The notes beneath the pieces are model-generated. The model was not told the origin of the DNA, did no database searches, and saw only the letters and a program-made list of their open reading frames with translations. From contig JACVCH010000003.1 of NCBI GenBank assembly GCA_016742175.1, forward strand, positions 186,001 to 250,000: DNA of 64,000 nucleotides, written 5' to 3'. Source of the DNA: Rhizobiaceae bacterium (GTDB lineage: Bacteria; Pseudomonadota; Alphaproteobacteria; Rhizobiales; Rhizobiaceae). A program made the translations under genes and the position numbers. Every line of letters starts with the position of its first letter. Position 1 is the first letter of the stretch. Shown here in pieces: positions 19,619-28,797 of this stretch.

Positions 19619-19892
19619 GGAATTCCCGTTATTGAGATCTTGTTTTGCCATCGCCCCCGAAAAACGCATCACGCGTCCCCTGCTCAAGCAGGCATCTGGG
19701 TAGACGTATTCGTGCCGCCTTGCAATGGTGAAAGGCGGCATTTTCAAGGCAGAAATTTCGCCGCCTCATTTCCGTTTCCGACAATTTGAGATAAATCATC
19801 GGGTTAGCCGCAACGCCGCGTTTGCGATTTCGTAACGCATCAGGCGAAAGGATGACGACCATTCCCCGCTCTGCACATGCCGGCCCGCACCC

Positions 19893-20627
19893 ATGATCCT
19901 GGAATCCCTCCTTCTGAAGTCGCTCGACCTGGTAGCGCTCGCCTATTTCCTCGTCGGCTGGATCGTCTTCGCGCAGGCGACGCAGGGCCGGCTTTTCTCG
20001 CGCCCGACCCTCACTTCGCTCATGAACCGCGAGCGCGAGACCTGGATGCGCACCATGGCGCGGCGCGACCTCAGGATGATCGACACCGGCATCATGATGG
20101 GGCTGCAGCAGGGCACGGCCTTCTTCGCGTCGAGCTCGCTGCTCGCGCTCGGCGGCTGCTTCGCGCTTCTGGGCTCGACCGACCAGGTCATCGCGGTCCT
20201 CGGCGACCTGCCGACCAGCGACGACATTGCCCGCCCCGTCTTCGAGGCCAAGGTCTTCGGCCTGACCGGCATCCTCGCCTATGCGTTCTTCAAGTTCGGC
20301 TGGGCCTACCGGCTCTTCAACTATTGCTCGATCCTGATCGGCGCGGTCCCCATCGCCAGCGACGCGACGGACGACGCGGCCATCGAACGCGCCGTCATCC
20401 GCGCCGCGCGCATGAACCAGCTTGGCGGCAAGCACTTCAATGCCGGCCTGCGCGCGATCTTCTTCGCGCTCGGCTATCTCGGCTGGTTCATCGGGCCGTG
20501 GTTCTTCCTGGCGACGACCACCTTCACGCTCTTCGTGCTGGTGCGCCGGCAGTTCTTCTCCGCCGCCCGCGCCGCCGTCCTCGACGATCAGGGCAGGAGC
20601 CTGTCCGTCCGCCCCGTGAGCCGATAG
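19893..20627 (+). CDS. DUF599 family membrane protein
   Basis: A 244-aa integral membrane protein with about four hydrophobic segments (LVALAYFLVGWIVFAQA, ASSSLLALGGCFALLGS, VFGLTGILAYAFFKFGWAYRLF, IFFALGYLGWFIGPWFFLATTTFTLFVLV). The motif RRDLRMIDTGIMMGLQQGTAFFASSS is characteristic of DUF599. No function is known. Its last 40 nt overlap the convergent YdcF-like gene. Confidence 0.86.
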   Translation: MILESLLLKSLDLVALAYFLVGWIVFAQATQGRLFSRPTLTSLMNRERETWMRTMARRDLRMIDTGIMMGLQQGTAFFASSSLLALGGCFALLGSTDQVIAVLGDLPTSDDIARPVFEAKVFGLTGILAYAFFKFGWAYRLFNYCSILIGAVPIASDATDDAAIERAVIRAARMNQLGGKHFNAGLRAIFFALGYLGWFIGPWFFLATTTFTLFVLVRRQFFSAARAAVLDDQGRSLSVRPVSR

Positions 20628-21376
20628 GCGACCAGCCCGATCCATTCGCGAATGGCGATGGCGGTGTTCTGCAGGCTGTCGATCTCGTTGTCCTGCGCGA
20701 GGCCCGGCGTCTCGTCGCCCGCCGTGCGATAGTCGGTCGGCCACGGCACGATGTCGAACCCGGCCTTCTCGAACAGCAGCACCGAGCGCGGCATGTGGAA
20801 GGCCGATGTCACGAGCAGCCAGGTCTGCCCCGCCTGCGGCTTCACCATGTCGCGCGTGAACCGCGCATTCTCGTCGGTGTTGCGCGACCGGCTTTCGAGC
20901 ACCAGCCGGCTTTCGTCGACACCGAGCGCGGTCAGGAGCCGCGGCGCGGTGTCCGCATCGCCCTCGCCCTCCAGCACCATCGTCCCCGTCCCGCCCGAAA
21001 CGACGACCGGCACGCCCGGATAACTGCGCGCCAGAACCGCGGTCTCGACGAAGCGATCGCCGCTCGCATTGAGCTCATAGCCGCCCCGCGCCAGATTGAC
21101 CGCCCCCTCGAAGCCGCCGCCCAGCACGATGATCCCGTCAATTCGCTCGGGCACTGGGTTGGGCCGCGCGAAGCGATCCTCAAGCGGATGCAGCATCAGC
21201 GCGCCGATCGACGTCCAGGTCGACAGCGCCACGACGAGGAAAGCCACCGAAAACGCCGCCCCCGCCAGCCGCGTCCATTGCAGGAACAGCAGAACCAGCC
21301 CGACGAAGAGCAGGATTCCCGTCAGATTGAGCGGATGAGCGAACAGCCAGAAGATCTTGGAAAGGTAGAAGAACAT
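20588..21376 (-). CDS. YdcF/ElyC/SanA-like DUF218 protein
   Basis: A 262-aa protein with two N-terminal hydrophobic segments (LNLTGILLFVGLVLLFLQW, AAFSVAFLVVALSTW) and a DUF218 domain: DGIIVLGGGFEGAVNLARGGYELNASGDRFVETAVLARSYPGVPVVVSGGTG, then LVLESRSRNTDENARFTRD and TWLLVTSAFHMPRSVLLFEKAGF. ElyC-type relatives act in envelope polysaccharide and undecaprenyl metabolism; the exact role here is open. It follows gatA on the same strand beyond a large palindromic element and has GGAGATGCC before the ATG. Confidence 0.87.
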   Translation of the reverse strand: MFFYLSKIFWLFAHPLNLTGILLFVGLVLLFLQWTRLAGAAFSVAFLVVALSTWTSIGALMLHPLEDRFARPNPVPERIDGIIVLGGGFEGAVNLARGGYELNASGDRFVETAVLARSYPGVPVVVSGGTGTMVLEGEGDADTAPRLLTALGVDESRLVLESRSRNTDENARFTRDMVKPQAGQTWLLVTSAFHMPRSVLLFEKAGFDIVPWPTDYRTAGDETPGLAQDNEIDSLQNTAIAIREWIGLVAYRLTGRTDRLLP

Positions 21377-21385
21377 GGCATCTCC

Positions 21386-21559
21386 GTGCGTCCTTCGAGG
21401 CTCGCCGAAGAGGCGAGCACCTCAGGATGAGGACCGTCTGTGTTCGGGCGCCGAGGCGGGGGGCTCGATGCGCATCCCTCCCTCATCCTGAGGTGCGAGC
21501 CCGCACGCAGTCAGAAAGAATGGCAACAATCCTTCATGGGCGAGCCTCGAAGGACGCAC
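21386..21559. repeat. Large nested palindromic element between gatA and the YdcF gene
   Basis: A perfect 21-bp inverted repeat (21386-21406 and 21539-21559, left arm beginning GTGCGTCCTTCGAGGC) encloses a second pair (21413-21432 and 21481-21500, 18/20 matches, core CCTCAGGATGAGG). A short local hairpin CTCGCC/GGCGAG is also present at the left end. No coding potential. This type of CCTTCGAGG / CTCAGGATGAGG palindrome is, from memory, a dispersed intergenic repeat in Rhizobiales. Confidence 0.88.
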
Positions 21560-21564
21560 GATCC

Positions 21565-23046
21565 CTACCACCACTTCGCCGGCTCGAACCGCCCTGCGGC
21601 CTCTTCGATCACATGCGCCGTGCGGAACAGCGTCTCCTCGTCGAACGGCCGGCCGATGAGCTGAAGCCCGAGCGGCAAGCCCTTCGCGTCCAGCCCCGCC
21701 GGAACCGCGATGCCCGGCAGGCCGGCCATGTTCACGGTCACGGTGAAGATGTCGTTCAGGTACATCTTCACCGGATCGGCCGCCATGTCCTGGTCGGCGA
21801 TGCCGAAAGCCGAAGACGGCGTCGCCGGCGTCAGCATCGTGTCGATCCCGGCCGCGAACACCTTCTCGAAGTCCTGCCGGATCAGCGTTCGCACCTTCTG
21901 CGCCTGGAGATAATACGCGTCGTAATAGCCCGCCGAGAGCACATAGGTGCCGATCATAATGCGCCGCTTCACCTCGCGACCGAAGCCGGCGGCGCGGGTC
22001 TGCTCGTACATGTCGGCAATGTCCTTGCCCGGCACGCGCAGCCCGTAGCGCACGCCGTCATAGCGCGCGAGATTGGACGAAGCTTCCGCCGGCGCGACGA
22101 TGTAGTAGGCCGGCAGCGCATATTTCGTGTGCGGCAGAGAGATGTCGACGATCTCCGCGCCGGCGTCCTTCAACCAGGCGATGCCCTTTTGCCAGAGCGT
22201 CTCGATCTCCTGCGGCATGCCTTCGACGCGATACTCCTTCGGAATGCCGATCCGCATGCCCTTGATCGACTGGCCGATGGCGGCCTCGTAATCCGGCACC
22301 GGGATGTCGACGGAGGTGGTGTCCTTCTCGTCGACCGACGCCATGGATTTCAGCATGATCGCCGCGTCGCGCACGTCGCGCGTGATCGGCCCGGCCTGGT
22401 CGAGCGAGGAGGCGAAGGCGACGACGCCCCAGCGCGAGCAGCGGCCATAGGTCGGCTTGATGCCGACCGTGCCGGTGAACGCCGCCGGCTGGCGGATCGA
22501 GCCGCCCGTATCCGTCGCCGTCGCGCCGGCGCAAAGCCATGCGGAAACAGCCGAAGCCGAACCGCCGGACGAGCCGCCGGGCACGAGGTCGAGATTGGAG
22601 CCCTCGGCGCGCCAGGGGTTCTTCACCGGGCCGTAATGGCTGGTCTCGTTGGACGAGCCCATGGCGAACTCGTCCATGTTGAGCTTGCCCAGCATCACCG
22701 CGCCGTCGGCCCAAAGATTGGCCGTCACGGTCGATTCATAGCGCGGCTCGAAGCCGTCGAGGATGTGGCTCGCCGCCTGCGTGTGGACGCCTTCGGTGCC
22801 GAAGAGGTCCTTGATGCCGAGCGGGATGCCTTCGAGGTCCCGGCCTTGCCCGGCGGCCAGCTTTGCGTCCGAGCGCTTGGCCATCTCGCGCGCTTTGTCC
22901 GGCGTCACCTTCACATAGGCGTTGAGTTCGCCATTGGCGGCGTCGATCGCGCCAAGATAGGCGTCCGTCAGTTCGGCCGAGGTGAATTCCTTCGCGCGCA
23001 GCTTGGTGCGCGCCTCGGCAATCGTCAGGCGGGTCAGGTCGGTCAT
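21565..23046 (-). CDS. gatA: Glutamyl-tRNA(Gln)/aspartyl-tRNA(Asn) amidotransferase subunit A
   Basis: The 493-aa amidase subunit of GatCAB, supplying ammonia for transamidation of mischarged tRNA. The amidase-signature Ser-cisSer-Lys elements are present: [21 protein letters not shown] with the catalytic Lys (about residues 77-97) and [39 protein letters not shown] (about 155-195). It overlaps the upstream GNAT gene by 4 nt and lies in one unit with gatC. gatB is not in the window, as is common in Rhizobiales. Confidence 0.97.
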   Translation of the reverse strand: MTDLTRLTIAEARTKLRAKEFTSAELTDAYLGAIDAANGELNAYVKVTPDKAREMAKRSDAKLAAGQGRDLEGIPLGIKDLFGTEGVHTQAASHILDGFEPRYESTVTANLWADGAVMLGKLNMDEFAMGSSNETSHYGPVKNPWRAEGSNLDLVPGGSSGGSASAVSAWLCAGATATDTGGSIRQPAAFTGTVGIKPTYGRCSRWGVVAFASSLDQAGPITRDVRDAAIMLKSMASVDEKDTTSVDIPVPDYEAAIGQSIKGMRIGIPKEYRVEGMPQEIETLWQKGIAWLKDAGAEIVDISLPHTKYALPAYYIVAPAEASSNLARYDGVRYGLRVPGKDIADMYEQTRAAGFGREVKRRIMIGTYVLSAGYYDAYYLQAQKVRTLIRQDFEKVFAAGIDTMLTPATPSSAFGIADQDMAADPVKMYLNDIFTVTVNMAGLPGIAVPAGLDAKGLPLGLQLIGRPFDEETLFRTAHVIEEAAGRFEPAKWW

Positions 23047-23513
23047 GGGGTAAGCTTCTTTTCGTAGAAACGGGAAAAGCCGGAATCGGGATAGTCGAGG
23101 ACGGCGCCGCAGACCGCGTAGCCGCCGCGCTCGTAAACGCGCCAGGCTTCCTCGAACCCAGGCGCCTCGCCGGTTTCGAGAACCAGGCGGGACAGCCCGA
23201 GCGCACGCGCCTCGTCCTCGACGCGGGCGAGAAGCCGCGAGCCGATGCGCTGGCCGCGCACGGCAGGCAGCGTGTACATGCGTTTCACTTCACCCAGCGT
23301 CGCATCATGCGCTTTGAGCGAGGCCATGCCGACCGCACGGCCGGCCTCGTCGCGCGCGACGAACACCGTCACGCCTGGCGTCGCCATCTGCTCCACGGTC
23401 AACTGGAACTGGAATTCGGGCGGCGTCAGCGGCTGCATGGTGGCGTTGAGTTCCGCCACCATCTGGCGCACGTCGTCCTGCAGCGGCGTTTCCTGTGCGA
23501 TCGTGACCGACAT
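23043..23513 (-). CDS. GNAT family N-acetyltransferase inside the gatCA unit
   Basis: A 156-aa acetyltransferase with the acetyl-CoA signature [31 protein letters not shown] at about residues 88-118, including the R/Q-x-x-G-x-G/A loop (RGQRIG), and [23 protein letters not shown] at the end. It is coupled to gatA by ATGA and begins 2 nt after gatC. The substrate is unknown. Related enzymes are annotated as acetylating amino acids or protein N-termini. Confidence 0.87.
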   Translation of the reverse strand: MSVTIAQETPLQDDVRQMVAELNATMQPLTPPEFQFQLTVEQMATPGVTVFVARDEAGRAVGMASLKAHDATLGEVKRMYTLPAVRGQRIGSRLLARVEDEARALGLSRLVLETGEAPGFEEAWRVYERGGYAVCGAVLDYPDSGFSRFYEKKLTP

Positions 23514-23514
23514 C

Positions 23515-23802
23515 CTATTCGATCACCTTCGGCACGAGGAAGAAGTTCTCGTCGGTCGCGGGCGCGTTGGCGACGACGTCTTCGGCCTTGTCGCCGTCGG
23601 TGACGGCGTCGGTGCGCTTCTTCATCTCCATCGGCGTGACGGAGGTCATCGGCTCGACGCCGGAAACATCGACCTCGCCCAGTTGCTCGACGAAGCCGAG
23701 GATTGCATTGAGTTCGCCTGTCATCCGCTCGGCTTCCTGATCGGTGACGGCAATGCGCGCAAGATGCGCGACGCGGCGGACGGTGGCGAGATCGACGGAC
23801 AT
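23515..23802 (-). CDS. gatC: Amidotransferase subunit C
   Basis: A 95-aa GatC starting [52 protein letters not shown], the diagnostic helical part, ending with a segment ([17 protein letters not shown]) that threads between GatA and GatB. First gene of the gatC-GNAT-gatA transcript. Confidence 0.96.
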   Translation of the reverse strand: MSVDLATVRRVAHLARIAVTDQEAERMTGELNAILGFVEQLGEVDVSGVEPMTSVTPMEMKKRTDAVTDGDKAEDVVANAPATDENFFLVPKVIE

Positions 23803-23824
23803 GGTTGCTCCGCGGCAGGGGCAG

Positions 23825-23862
23825 AAAAAAACGTGAAGCCCGCGCTATAAAGGCGCGGGCTT
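23825..23862 (-). terminator. Terminator of the UPF0173 hydrolase gene
   Basis: A perfect 10-bp stem AAGCCCGCGC (23836-23845) / GCGCGGGCTT (23853-23862) with a 7-nt loop, read leftward into seven T (23825-23831). It ends only about 20 nt before gatC, so the gatC promoter must overlap the terminator or gatC is read from it with a very short leader. Confidence 0.85.
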
Positions 23863-23891
23863 ATGCGTGCAATACGGACTTGCCGCAGGCT

Positions 23892-24599
23892 CTAGATTTC
23901 GCTCGCCGCGCCGATCTTCGGAACGAGAACCTTGGCCTTGGTGCCCTTCATCCCTTCGACGAACTTGTCGGCGTTCTGGTCGATGATCGGGAACCTCCCG
24001 TAATGGCAGGGAACGACCGTCTCGAAGTCGAAGAAGCGCTGGCAGGCCATCGCCGCCACCGCCCCGCCCATGGTGAAGCGGTCGCCGATCGGCACGAGGC
24101 CGATTTTCGGCTGGTGCAGTTCGTTGATCAGCGCCATGTCGCCGAAAATGTCGGTATCGCCCATGTGGTAGAGCGATTCGCCGTTCGGGAAATGCAGGAC
24201 AAGCCCGTTCGGGTTACCGAGATACACGTTGCCGCCGCCTTCCTTGCTGAAGGACGAGGAATGGATTGCATTGACGAAGGTCGTGGTGAACCCGCCGCAA
24301 TCGACCGTGCCGCCGTGATTTCCGGGGTTCACCTTGTTGGGGTCGGCGCCCTGGCTGACGAGATATTCGTAGATCTCGAAATTGGAGACCAGCATCGCGC
24401 CGGTTTTCTTGAGGATCGGCAGCGTGTCGCCCAGATGGTCGTTATGGCCATGGGTCAGGAGCACATGGGTCACGCCTTCGGCCGCTTCCTCCCAGCCCTT
24501 CCCCCACGACGAATTGCCGGTCAGGAAGGGGTCGATCAGGATTTTGGCGTCGCCCGCCTCGATCCTGAACGCCGAATGTCCGTACCATGTGAGTTTCAT
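23892..24599 (-). CDS. UPF0173 metallo-beta-lactamase-fold hydrolase
   Basis: A 235-aa metal-dependent hydrolase of the UlaG-like UPF0173 family. It starts [29 protein letters not shown], has the metal-binding HGHNDHLGD (about residues 50-58), [12 protein letters not shown] (about 145) and [13 protein letters not shown] with the last His. Natural substrate is unknown. The ATG at 24597-24599 follows GAGAGGACGGGAC. It diverges from ruvX with a 72-nt intergenic space. Confidence 0.92.
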   Translation of the reverse strand: MKLTWYGHSAFRIEAGDAKILIDPFLTGNSSWGKGWEEAAEGVTHVLLTHGHNDHLGDTLPILKKTGAMLVSNFEIYEYLVSQGADPNKVNPGNHGGTVDCGGFTTTFVNAIHSSSFSKEGGGNVYLGNPNGLVLHFPNGESLYHMGDTDIFGDMALINELHQPKIGLVPIGDRFTMGGAVAAMACQRFFDFETVVPCHYGRFPIIDQNADKFVEGMKGTKAKVLVPKIGAASEI

Positions 24600-24671
24600 G
24601 TCCCGTCCTCTCTTTGATTGGAATGCGCGGAAGGATAGGACGGAGACATTCGAAGTCAAAGCGGCCGGACC

Positions 24672-25178
24672 ATGAACCTCATCGACCTGCAAGAATTGCT
24701 CGCCGTCTCCGACGGCCGCCCGATCGCGGGGCTCGACCTCGGCACGAAGACGATCGGCGTCGCGGTCTCCGACCGGCACCATTCCTTCGCCCACCCCCGC
24801 CCCGTCATCATGCGCACCAAGTTCACGCAGGATGCCGCAGCACTGCTGGCGCTCCTAGAAAAGGATCATGTCGCGGCGGTCGCGATCGGCTGGCCGATCA
24901 ACATGGACGGCTCGGAAGGCCCACGCGCGCAGGCGACCAAGGCCTTCGTGCGCAACATGGCGCGGGTGACGAAGCTGCCCTTCGTCCTTTGGGACGAGCG
25001 CCTGTCTACGGTCGCGGCCGAACGCGCGCTTCTGGAAATGGACGTATCACGCAAGAAGCGGGGCGAGCGAATCGACTCCGCCGCCGCCGCCTTCATCCTG
25101 CAGGGCGTTCTCGACCGGCTGCAGACGCTTCGACCCGAGCCAGATGACGCTCATAGCGACGAAGCGCCCAGATCCTGA
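24672..25178 (+). CDS. ruvX: Holliday junction resolvase RuvX (YqgF)
   Basis: A 168-aa RNase H-fold protein of the YqgF family, implicated in 16S rRNA 5' processing and Holliday-junction cleavage. Motifs are [15 protein letters not shown] (first Asp, about residue 20), [18 protein letters not shown] (about 75-92), [17 protein letters not shown] (about 110-126) and [16 protein letters not shown] with the last Asp. Its final 86 nt overlap the convergent DUF6105 gene. Confidence 0.93.
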   Translation: MNLIDLQELLAVSDGRPIAGLDLGTKTIGVAVSDRHHSFAHPRPVIMRTKFTQDAAALLALLEKDHVAAVAIGWPINMDGSEGPRAQATKAFVRNMARVTKLPFVLWDERLSTVAAERALLEMDVSRKKRGERIDSAAAAFILQGVLDRLQTLRPEPDDAHSDEAPRS

Positions 25179-25425
25179 TCTGGTGCCGGCGCCGGAAGGC
25201 GAAGATCGCGAAGATCAGCACCGTGTCGATGATGCAGGCACGGGTGACGAGCGGCATGATCGACGCCGGATCGACGCCGAGGATCTGCCCGTAGATCTCG
25301 AACACATGGTCGTGCAGCAGCCGGCTCAGCATCAGGTAGCCGAAATGCATGTCGTTGTAGGACAGATAGTACCAGCCCCAGAAGAGGCCCATCGGCAGGC
25401 CCCAGAAGATCAGGATGTATTTCAT
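25093..25425 (-). CDS. DUF6105-like small membrane protein
   Basis: A 110-aa protein with two transmembrane segments ([23 protein letters not shown] and [15 protein letters not shown]) and a basic cytosolic tail ([24 protein letters not shown]). The opening [13 protein letters not shown]...[15 protein letters not shown] matches the short rhizobial DUF6105 family, unknown function. It is coupled by ATGA to the upstream gene. The long 86-nt antisense overlap with ruvX removes only the non-conserved tail of each. Confidence 0.75.
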   Translation of the reverse strand: MKYILIFWGLPMGLFWGWYYLSYNDMHFGYLMLSRLLHDHVFEIYGQILGVDPASIMPLVTRACIIDTVLIFAIFAFRRRHQIRIWALRRYERHLARVEASAAGRERPAG

Positions 25426-25931
25426 CGCCAGAAATCTCCCGGCGTGCCTGCGCCCTGCCGGGTCATGCGGTTGATCTTGGCGTCCGTCGCGGCCAGCATC
25501 GCGAGAAGCCGGGCAGCCGCGCGGCTGTTGTCGTTCGCCCCGACCGGCGTGCGGACCACGGGGCGCTCGGCCTGCATGATCAAATGGCTGACGAGCAGCC
25601 CCGCGAACTGCAGCGCGCCGAGTTGGAGAACGGCGACGTCGCCCGCCAGCGCCGGCCGGATCGCACCGGCCGTCGTCGCCAGCAGACCGACCGCAATCGC
25701 GATCTTCGCAACGTTGCCCTGCCCCGCCTCTTCGCTGTCCGAGCCGGTCAGGACCGACACCATCGCCCAGAAGAAGGCGAGCGCCGCTATGAACTGGATC
25801 GCCGCGACCGCGCCCGTCGCGATCACGTCGCCCAGCGCCGCCGTACCCGGCGCCGCGACGGTCCGCGCGCCCGAAAGGCAAAGAAGCGCCGCCCAGTGGA
25901 AGGCGATGATGACGGTCAAAGCGCGCGGCAT
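25422..25931 (-). CDS. Unrecognised membrane protein
   Basis: A 169-aa protein with about four hydrophobic segments (LTVIIAFHWAALLCLSGA, IATGAVAAIQFIAALAFFWAMVSVLTG, VAKIAIAVGLLATTAGAI, AVLQLGALQFAGLLVSHLIMQ) followed by a soluble C-terminal tail GANDNSRAAARLLAMLAATDAKINRM. I do not recognise the family. AAAGGGA precedes the ATG. A TTAACCAT (CtrA-like) octamer lies 13 nt upstream at 25944-25951. Confidence 0.75.
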   Translation of the reverse strand: MPRALTVIIAFHWAALLCLSGARTVAAPGTAALGDVIATGAVAAIQFIAALAFFWAMVSVLTGSDSEEAGQGNVAKIAIAVGLLATTAGAIRPALAGDVAVLQLGALQFAGLLVSHLIMQAERPVVRTPVGANDNSRAAARLLAMLAATDAKINRMTRQGAGTPGDFWR

Positions 25932-26046
25932 GGAATCCCTTTCTTAACCATCAGGAAACTGGACCCCACACTGGTTACCGGCAATCGAAACCTTTTGTTA
26001 AGGTTAACGGAGGAACCGGCTGGAACGGTTTACAGGACGGGCTGCG

Positions 26047-27030
26047 ATGCCTATGCGAAAAGCCCTCCCGCCGCGAAAGACCCGTCCCGCAATGCTCGCC
26101 ATCTTCGAAAGCACGCTGCCGATCTTCCTGCTGGTCATACTCGGAATGATCCTGAAGCGCCTGCCGCTCATCGACCAGAAGGTCTGGCCGGGCCTCGAGC
26201 AGATCGCCTACTGGTTCCTCTATCCGGCCCTGCTCTTCATCTCGATCTACAACGCCGATTTCGGCGGCCTGCGCCTCGATGCGATGCTCGTCGCGCTGCT
26301 CCTGTCGATCGTCATCATGGCGGCGCTGCTTGCGCTGCTCTGGCCGATGCTGAAAAAGTCGGGTCTCGTCGACGTGACCGAATATTCGTCCGTGTTCCAG
26401 ACAGCGATCCGCTGGAACGGGTTCATGGCGCTCGCGATCGCGCAGAAACTCTTCCCGCCGGCGGGCAGCGCGGTGGTCGCGCTGGTGATGGCGGTCATCA
26501 TTATCCCCATCAACGTCTTCTCGGTCTTCGTCGTCACCAAATTCGCCGATTCCGAAGCCAATTGGGGCCGAATTGCCCGCACTATGGCTCTAAACCCGCT
26601 CATTTTGGCGGCGTTTCTCGCCATTCTCCTGCGTTTTGCGCCGTTCCGATTGTACGATCCGATCAACGAGACACTTATGCTCGTCGCCAATGCGGCGCTC
26701 GGAATGGGCCTCGTCACCATCGGCGCGGGCCTGCGCATCGCAGACGTCGCATCCCTCCGATTCCCGCTCTGGCTGCCCGTTTTTCTCAAGCTCGCGATCT
26801 TCCCGGTGATCCTGATCTCGCTCGCCTGGAGCTTCGGGCTGGAGGGCGCGCAGCTTGAATATCTGGCGCTCTGCGCCGCCGTTCCGACCGCGATGAACGG
26901 CTACTTCATGGCGCGGCAACTGGGCGGCGACGCGGAGCTTTACGCCGCCGTCACCACCTTGCAGACCGCCCTCTCCTTCTTCTCAATCCCCGCAGTCCTG
27001 GCGGTTACCGCTCAGTTGACCTCGGGGTAG
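26047..27030 (+). CDS. AEC (auxin efflux carrier) family transporter
   Basis: A 327-aa membrane transporter with about ten hydrophobic segments in two halves. Signatures include IFLLVILGMILKRLPLIDQKVWPGLEQIAYWFLYPALLF in the N-terminal half and AVPTAMNGYFMARQLGGD with LQTALSFFSIPAVLAV near the end. Members export or import malonate, malate or other small carboxylates; the substrate here is unknown. The ATG at 26047 follows AGGACGGG; an ATG at 26092 (MLAIFESTLPIF) would be the more family-like start. The last 19 nt overlap aidB on the other strand. Confidence 0.87.
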   Translation: MPMRKALPPRKTRPAMLAIFESTLPIFLLVILGMILKRLPLIDQKVWPGLEQIAYWFLYPALLFISIYNADFGGLRLDAMLVALLLSIVIMAALLALLWPMLKKSGLVDVTEYSSVFQTAIRWNGFMALAIAQKLFPPAGSAVVALVMAVIIIPINVFSVFVVTKFADSEANWGRIARTMALNPLILAAFLAILLRFAPFRLYDPINETLMLVANAALGMGLVTIGAGLRIADVASLRFPLWLPVFLKLAIFPVILISLAWSFGLEGAQLEYLALCAAVPTAMNGYFMARQLGGDAELYAAVTTLQTALSFFSIPAVLAVTAQLTSG

Positions 27031-28640
27031 AGCGAATCGACGATCATCCGGGCGTCGTAGCGTGCGCCGAGCATGCCGTAGGTCGTGCGCCACTGGCCGC
27101 CGAGGCGCGTTTCTGCAAAGGCGTCGGCGATCTGCCCGGCCCCGAGCCGCTTGAGTTCTGCGGCGGCGGCGGCGAGCGCCAGTTGCTCGGTCAGGATGCG
27201 CGCGGAGCCCTCGTCCTCGACGGCGACGTCCATGGCGGCACGAAGAACCTGCGTGGTGCCTGGACCGCTCGCGCCGAGTTCCCGCTCGATCCAGCCCAGA
27301 ACCTCTTCGAACGGTCCGCGACCTCGCTTGAGGACGCGCAGGACGTCGAGCGCCATGACGTTGCCCGACCCCTCCCAGATCGCATTGACCGGCACCTCGC
27401 GATAGTGCCGCGCAAGCGGGGCTTCCTCGACATAGCCATTGCCGCCAAGGCATTCCATCGCTTCATAAATCAGCGCCGGCGCGATCTTGCAGGTCCAGTA
27501 TTTGACGACCGGCGTCATGGCGCGGGCGAAGGCGGCTTCGGTGCGATCGTTTGCCGCCTCGTCGAAGGCGCGGGCAAGGCGTAGCGAAAGCGCGGTCGCG
27601 GCCGCGACGTCGAGCGCCATGTCGGCCAGAACCCGGCTCATCAAGGGCTGGTCGATCAGCGCCGAGCCGAAGACCTGCCGGTGGCGGGCATGATGGACGG
27701 CCTCGGCGAGCCCTGCCCGCATGATGCCGGCATTGCCGAGCGCGCAGTCGAGCCGCGTCAGCGTCACCATGTCCATGATGGTGCGAACCCCGCCGCCCGG
27801 CTCGCCGACCATCTCGCCGATCGCGCCGTCGATCTCGACCTCGGACGAGGCGTTGGAGCGGTTGCCGAGCTTGTCCTTCAGGCGCTGGAAGTGAAGCCCG
27901 TTCGCCGAGCCGTCGGAAAGGACGCGCGGGACGAGGAAGCACGAAATCCCTTCCGGCGCCTGCCCGAGCACGAGGAACGCGTCGCTCATCGGCGCCGACA
28001 TGAACCATTTGTGGCCGGTCAGGCGATAGAAACCGTTGCCGACGCGCTCGGCCTTGGTCGTGTTGGCGCGGACGTCCGTGCCGCCCTGCTTCTCGGTCAT
28101 GCCCATGCCGATGGTCAGGCCCGACTTTTCGACCGGCGGCTTCGACGCCTGGTCGTATTTGCGGGTGGTCACGCGCGGGGCCCATTCGCGAAAGAGCTTC
28201 GGGCTCGCCATCAATGCGGCGAGCGAGGCGCTGGTCATGGTGACGGGGCACAGATGGCCGCATTCGAGACCGGCCGTCATGTAGAAGCGCGCGGCGCGGA
28301 TCTGGTGGCGATGCCCCTTCTCGGATTCGTTGTTTTCCCAGATCGACGAATGGATGCCGAGCGAGATCGAACGGCGCATCAGCGCGTGATAGGCCGGATG
28401 GAACTCGACCTGGTCGAGCCGCCGCCCCTGCCGGTCGTGGGTGCGCAGTTTCGGCGTCTCGCTGTTCGCCAGACGCGCAAGGTCCAGCGCCTCAGGATTG
28501 CGCGCGAACTTGCCGAGAAGGTCGAGATCCTTGCGCGCGACGTCGGAGAACCCTTCGCCGAGTTGCATCAGAAGCGGGTCGGAGCGCCAGGCATTGGTTC
28601 CCGCGATCGGCGGCGTCTGGTTGGTCACCTCGTGGTTCAC
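27012..28640 (-). CDS. aidB: AidB-type acyl-CoA dehydrogenase (alkylation response)
   Basis: A 542-aa flavoprotein close in length and sequence to E. coli AidB (541 aa). Shared motifs are RLANSETPKLRTHDRQGRRLDQVEFHPAYH, GLTIGMGMTEKQGGTDVRANTTKAER, GHKWFMSAP, ERLKDKLGNRSNASSEVE-like LKDKLGNRSNASSEVE, and AMECLGGNGYVEE...REVPVNAIWEGSGNVMALDVLR. AidB is induced by alkylating agents and binds DNA through its C-terminal domain. The GTG at 28638-28640 follows GGAAGGACGAGAC. No ada or alkB gene is adjacent, so control by Ada cannot be seen here. Confidence 0.93.
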   Translation of the reverse strand: MNHEVTNQTPPIAGTNAWRSDPLLMQLGEGFSDVARKDLDLLGKFARNPEALDLARLANSETPKLRTHDRQGRRLDQVEFHPAYHALMRRSISLGIHSSIWENNESEKGHRHQIRAARFYMTAGLECGHLCPVTMTSASLAALMASPKLFREWAPRVTTRKYDQASKPPVEKSGLTIGMGMTEKQGGTDVRANTTKAERVGNGFYRLTGHKWFMSAPMSDAFLVLGQAPEGISCFLVPRVLSDGSANGLHFQRLKDKLGNRSNASSEVEIDGAIGEMVGEPGGGVRTIMDMVTLTRLDCALGNAGIMRAGLAEAVHHARHRQVFGSALIDQPLMSRVLADMALDVAAATALSLRLARAFDEAANDRTEAAFARAMTPVVKYWTCKIAPALIYEAMECLGGNGYVEEAPLARHYREVPVNAIWEGSGNVMALDVLRVLKRGRGPFEEVLGWIERELGASGPGTTQVLRAAMDVAVEDEGSARILTEQLALAAAAAELKRLGAGQIADAFAETRLGGQWRTTYGMLGARYDARMIVDSLYPEVN

Positions 28641-28757
28641 GTCTCGTCCTTCCGCATCATCTTTTTTCCGCCGCACGCGGAGCTTTGGCGCGATCAAAGC
28701 ATGGGCGGGCCCGCGATGAAAATCCCGGGGAGGAAATTTGTCGGGGGCAACGCCGGC

Positions 28758-28786
28758 TTGCCCCAAGGGCGGCTCTTGCCTATAGG
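28758..28786 (+). promoter_or_regulatory. Predicted pyrB promoter
   Basis: TTGCCC (28758-28763) and TATAGG (28781-28786) are 17 bp apart, and the expected transcription start near 28793 is only about 5 nt before the pyrB ATG (28798). The mRNA would be almost leaderless. No purine-rich ribosome-binding site is visible upstream of the ATG, in agreement. Confidence 0.45.
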
Positions 28787-28797
28787 CCGTGATCGTC

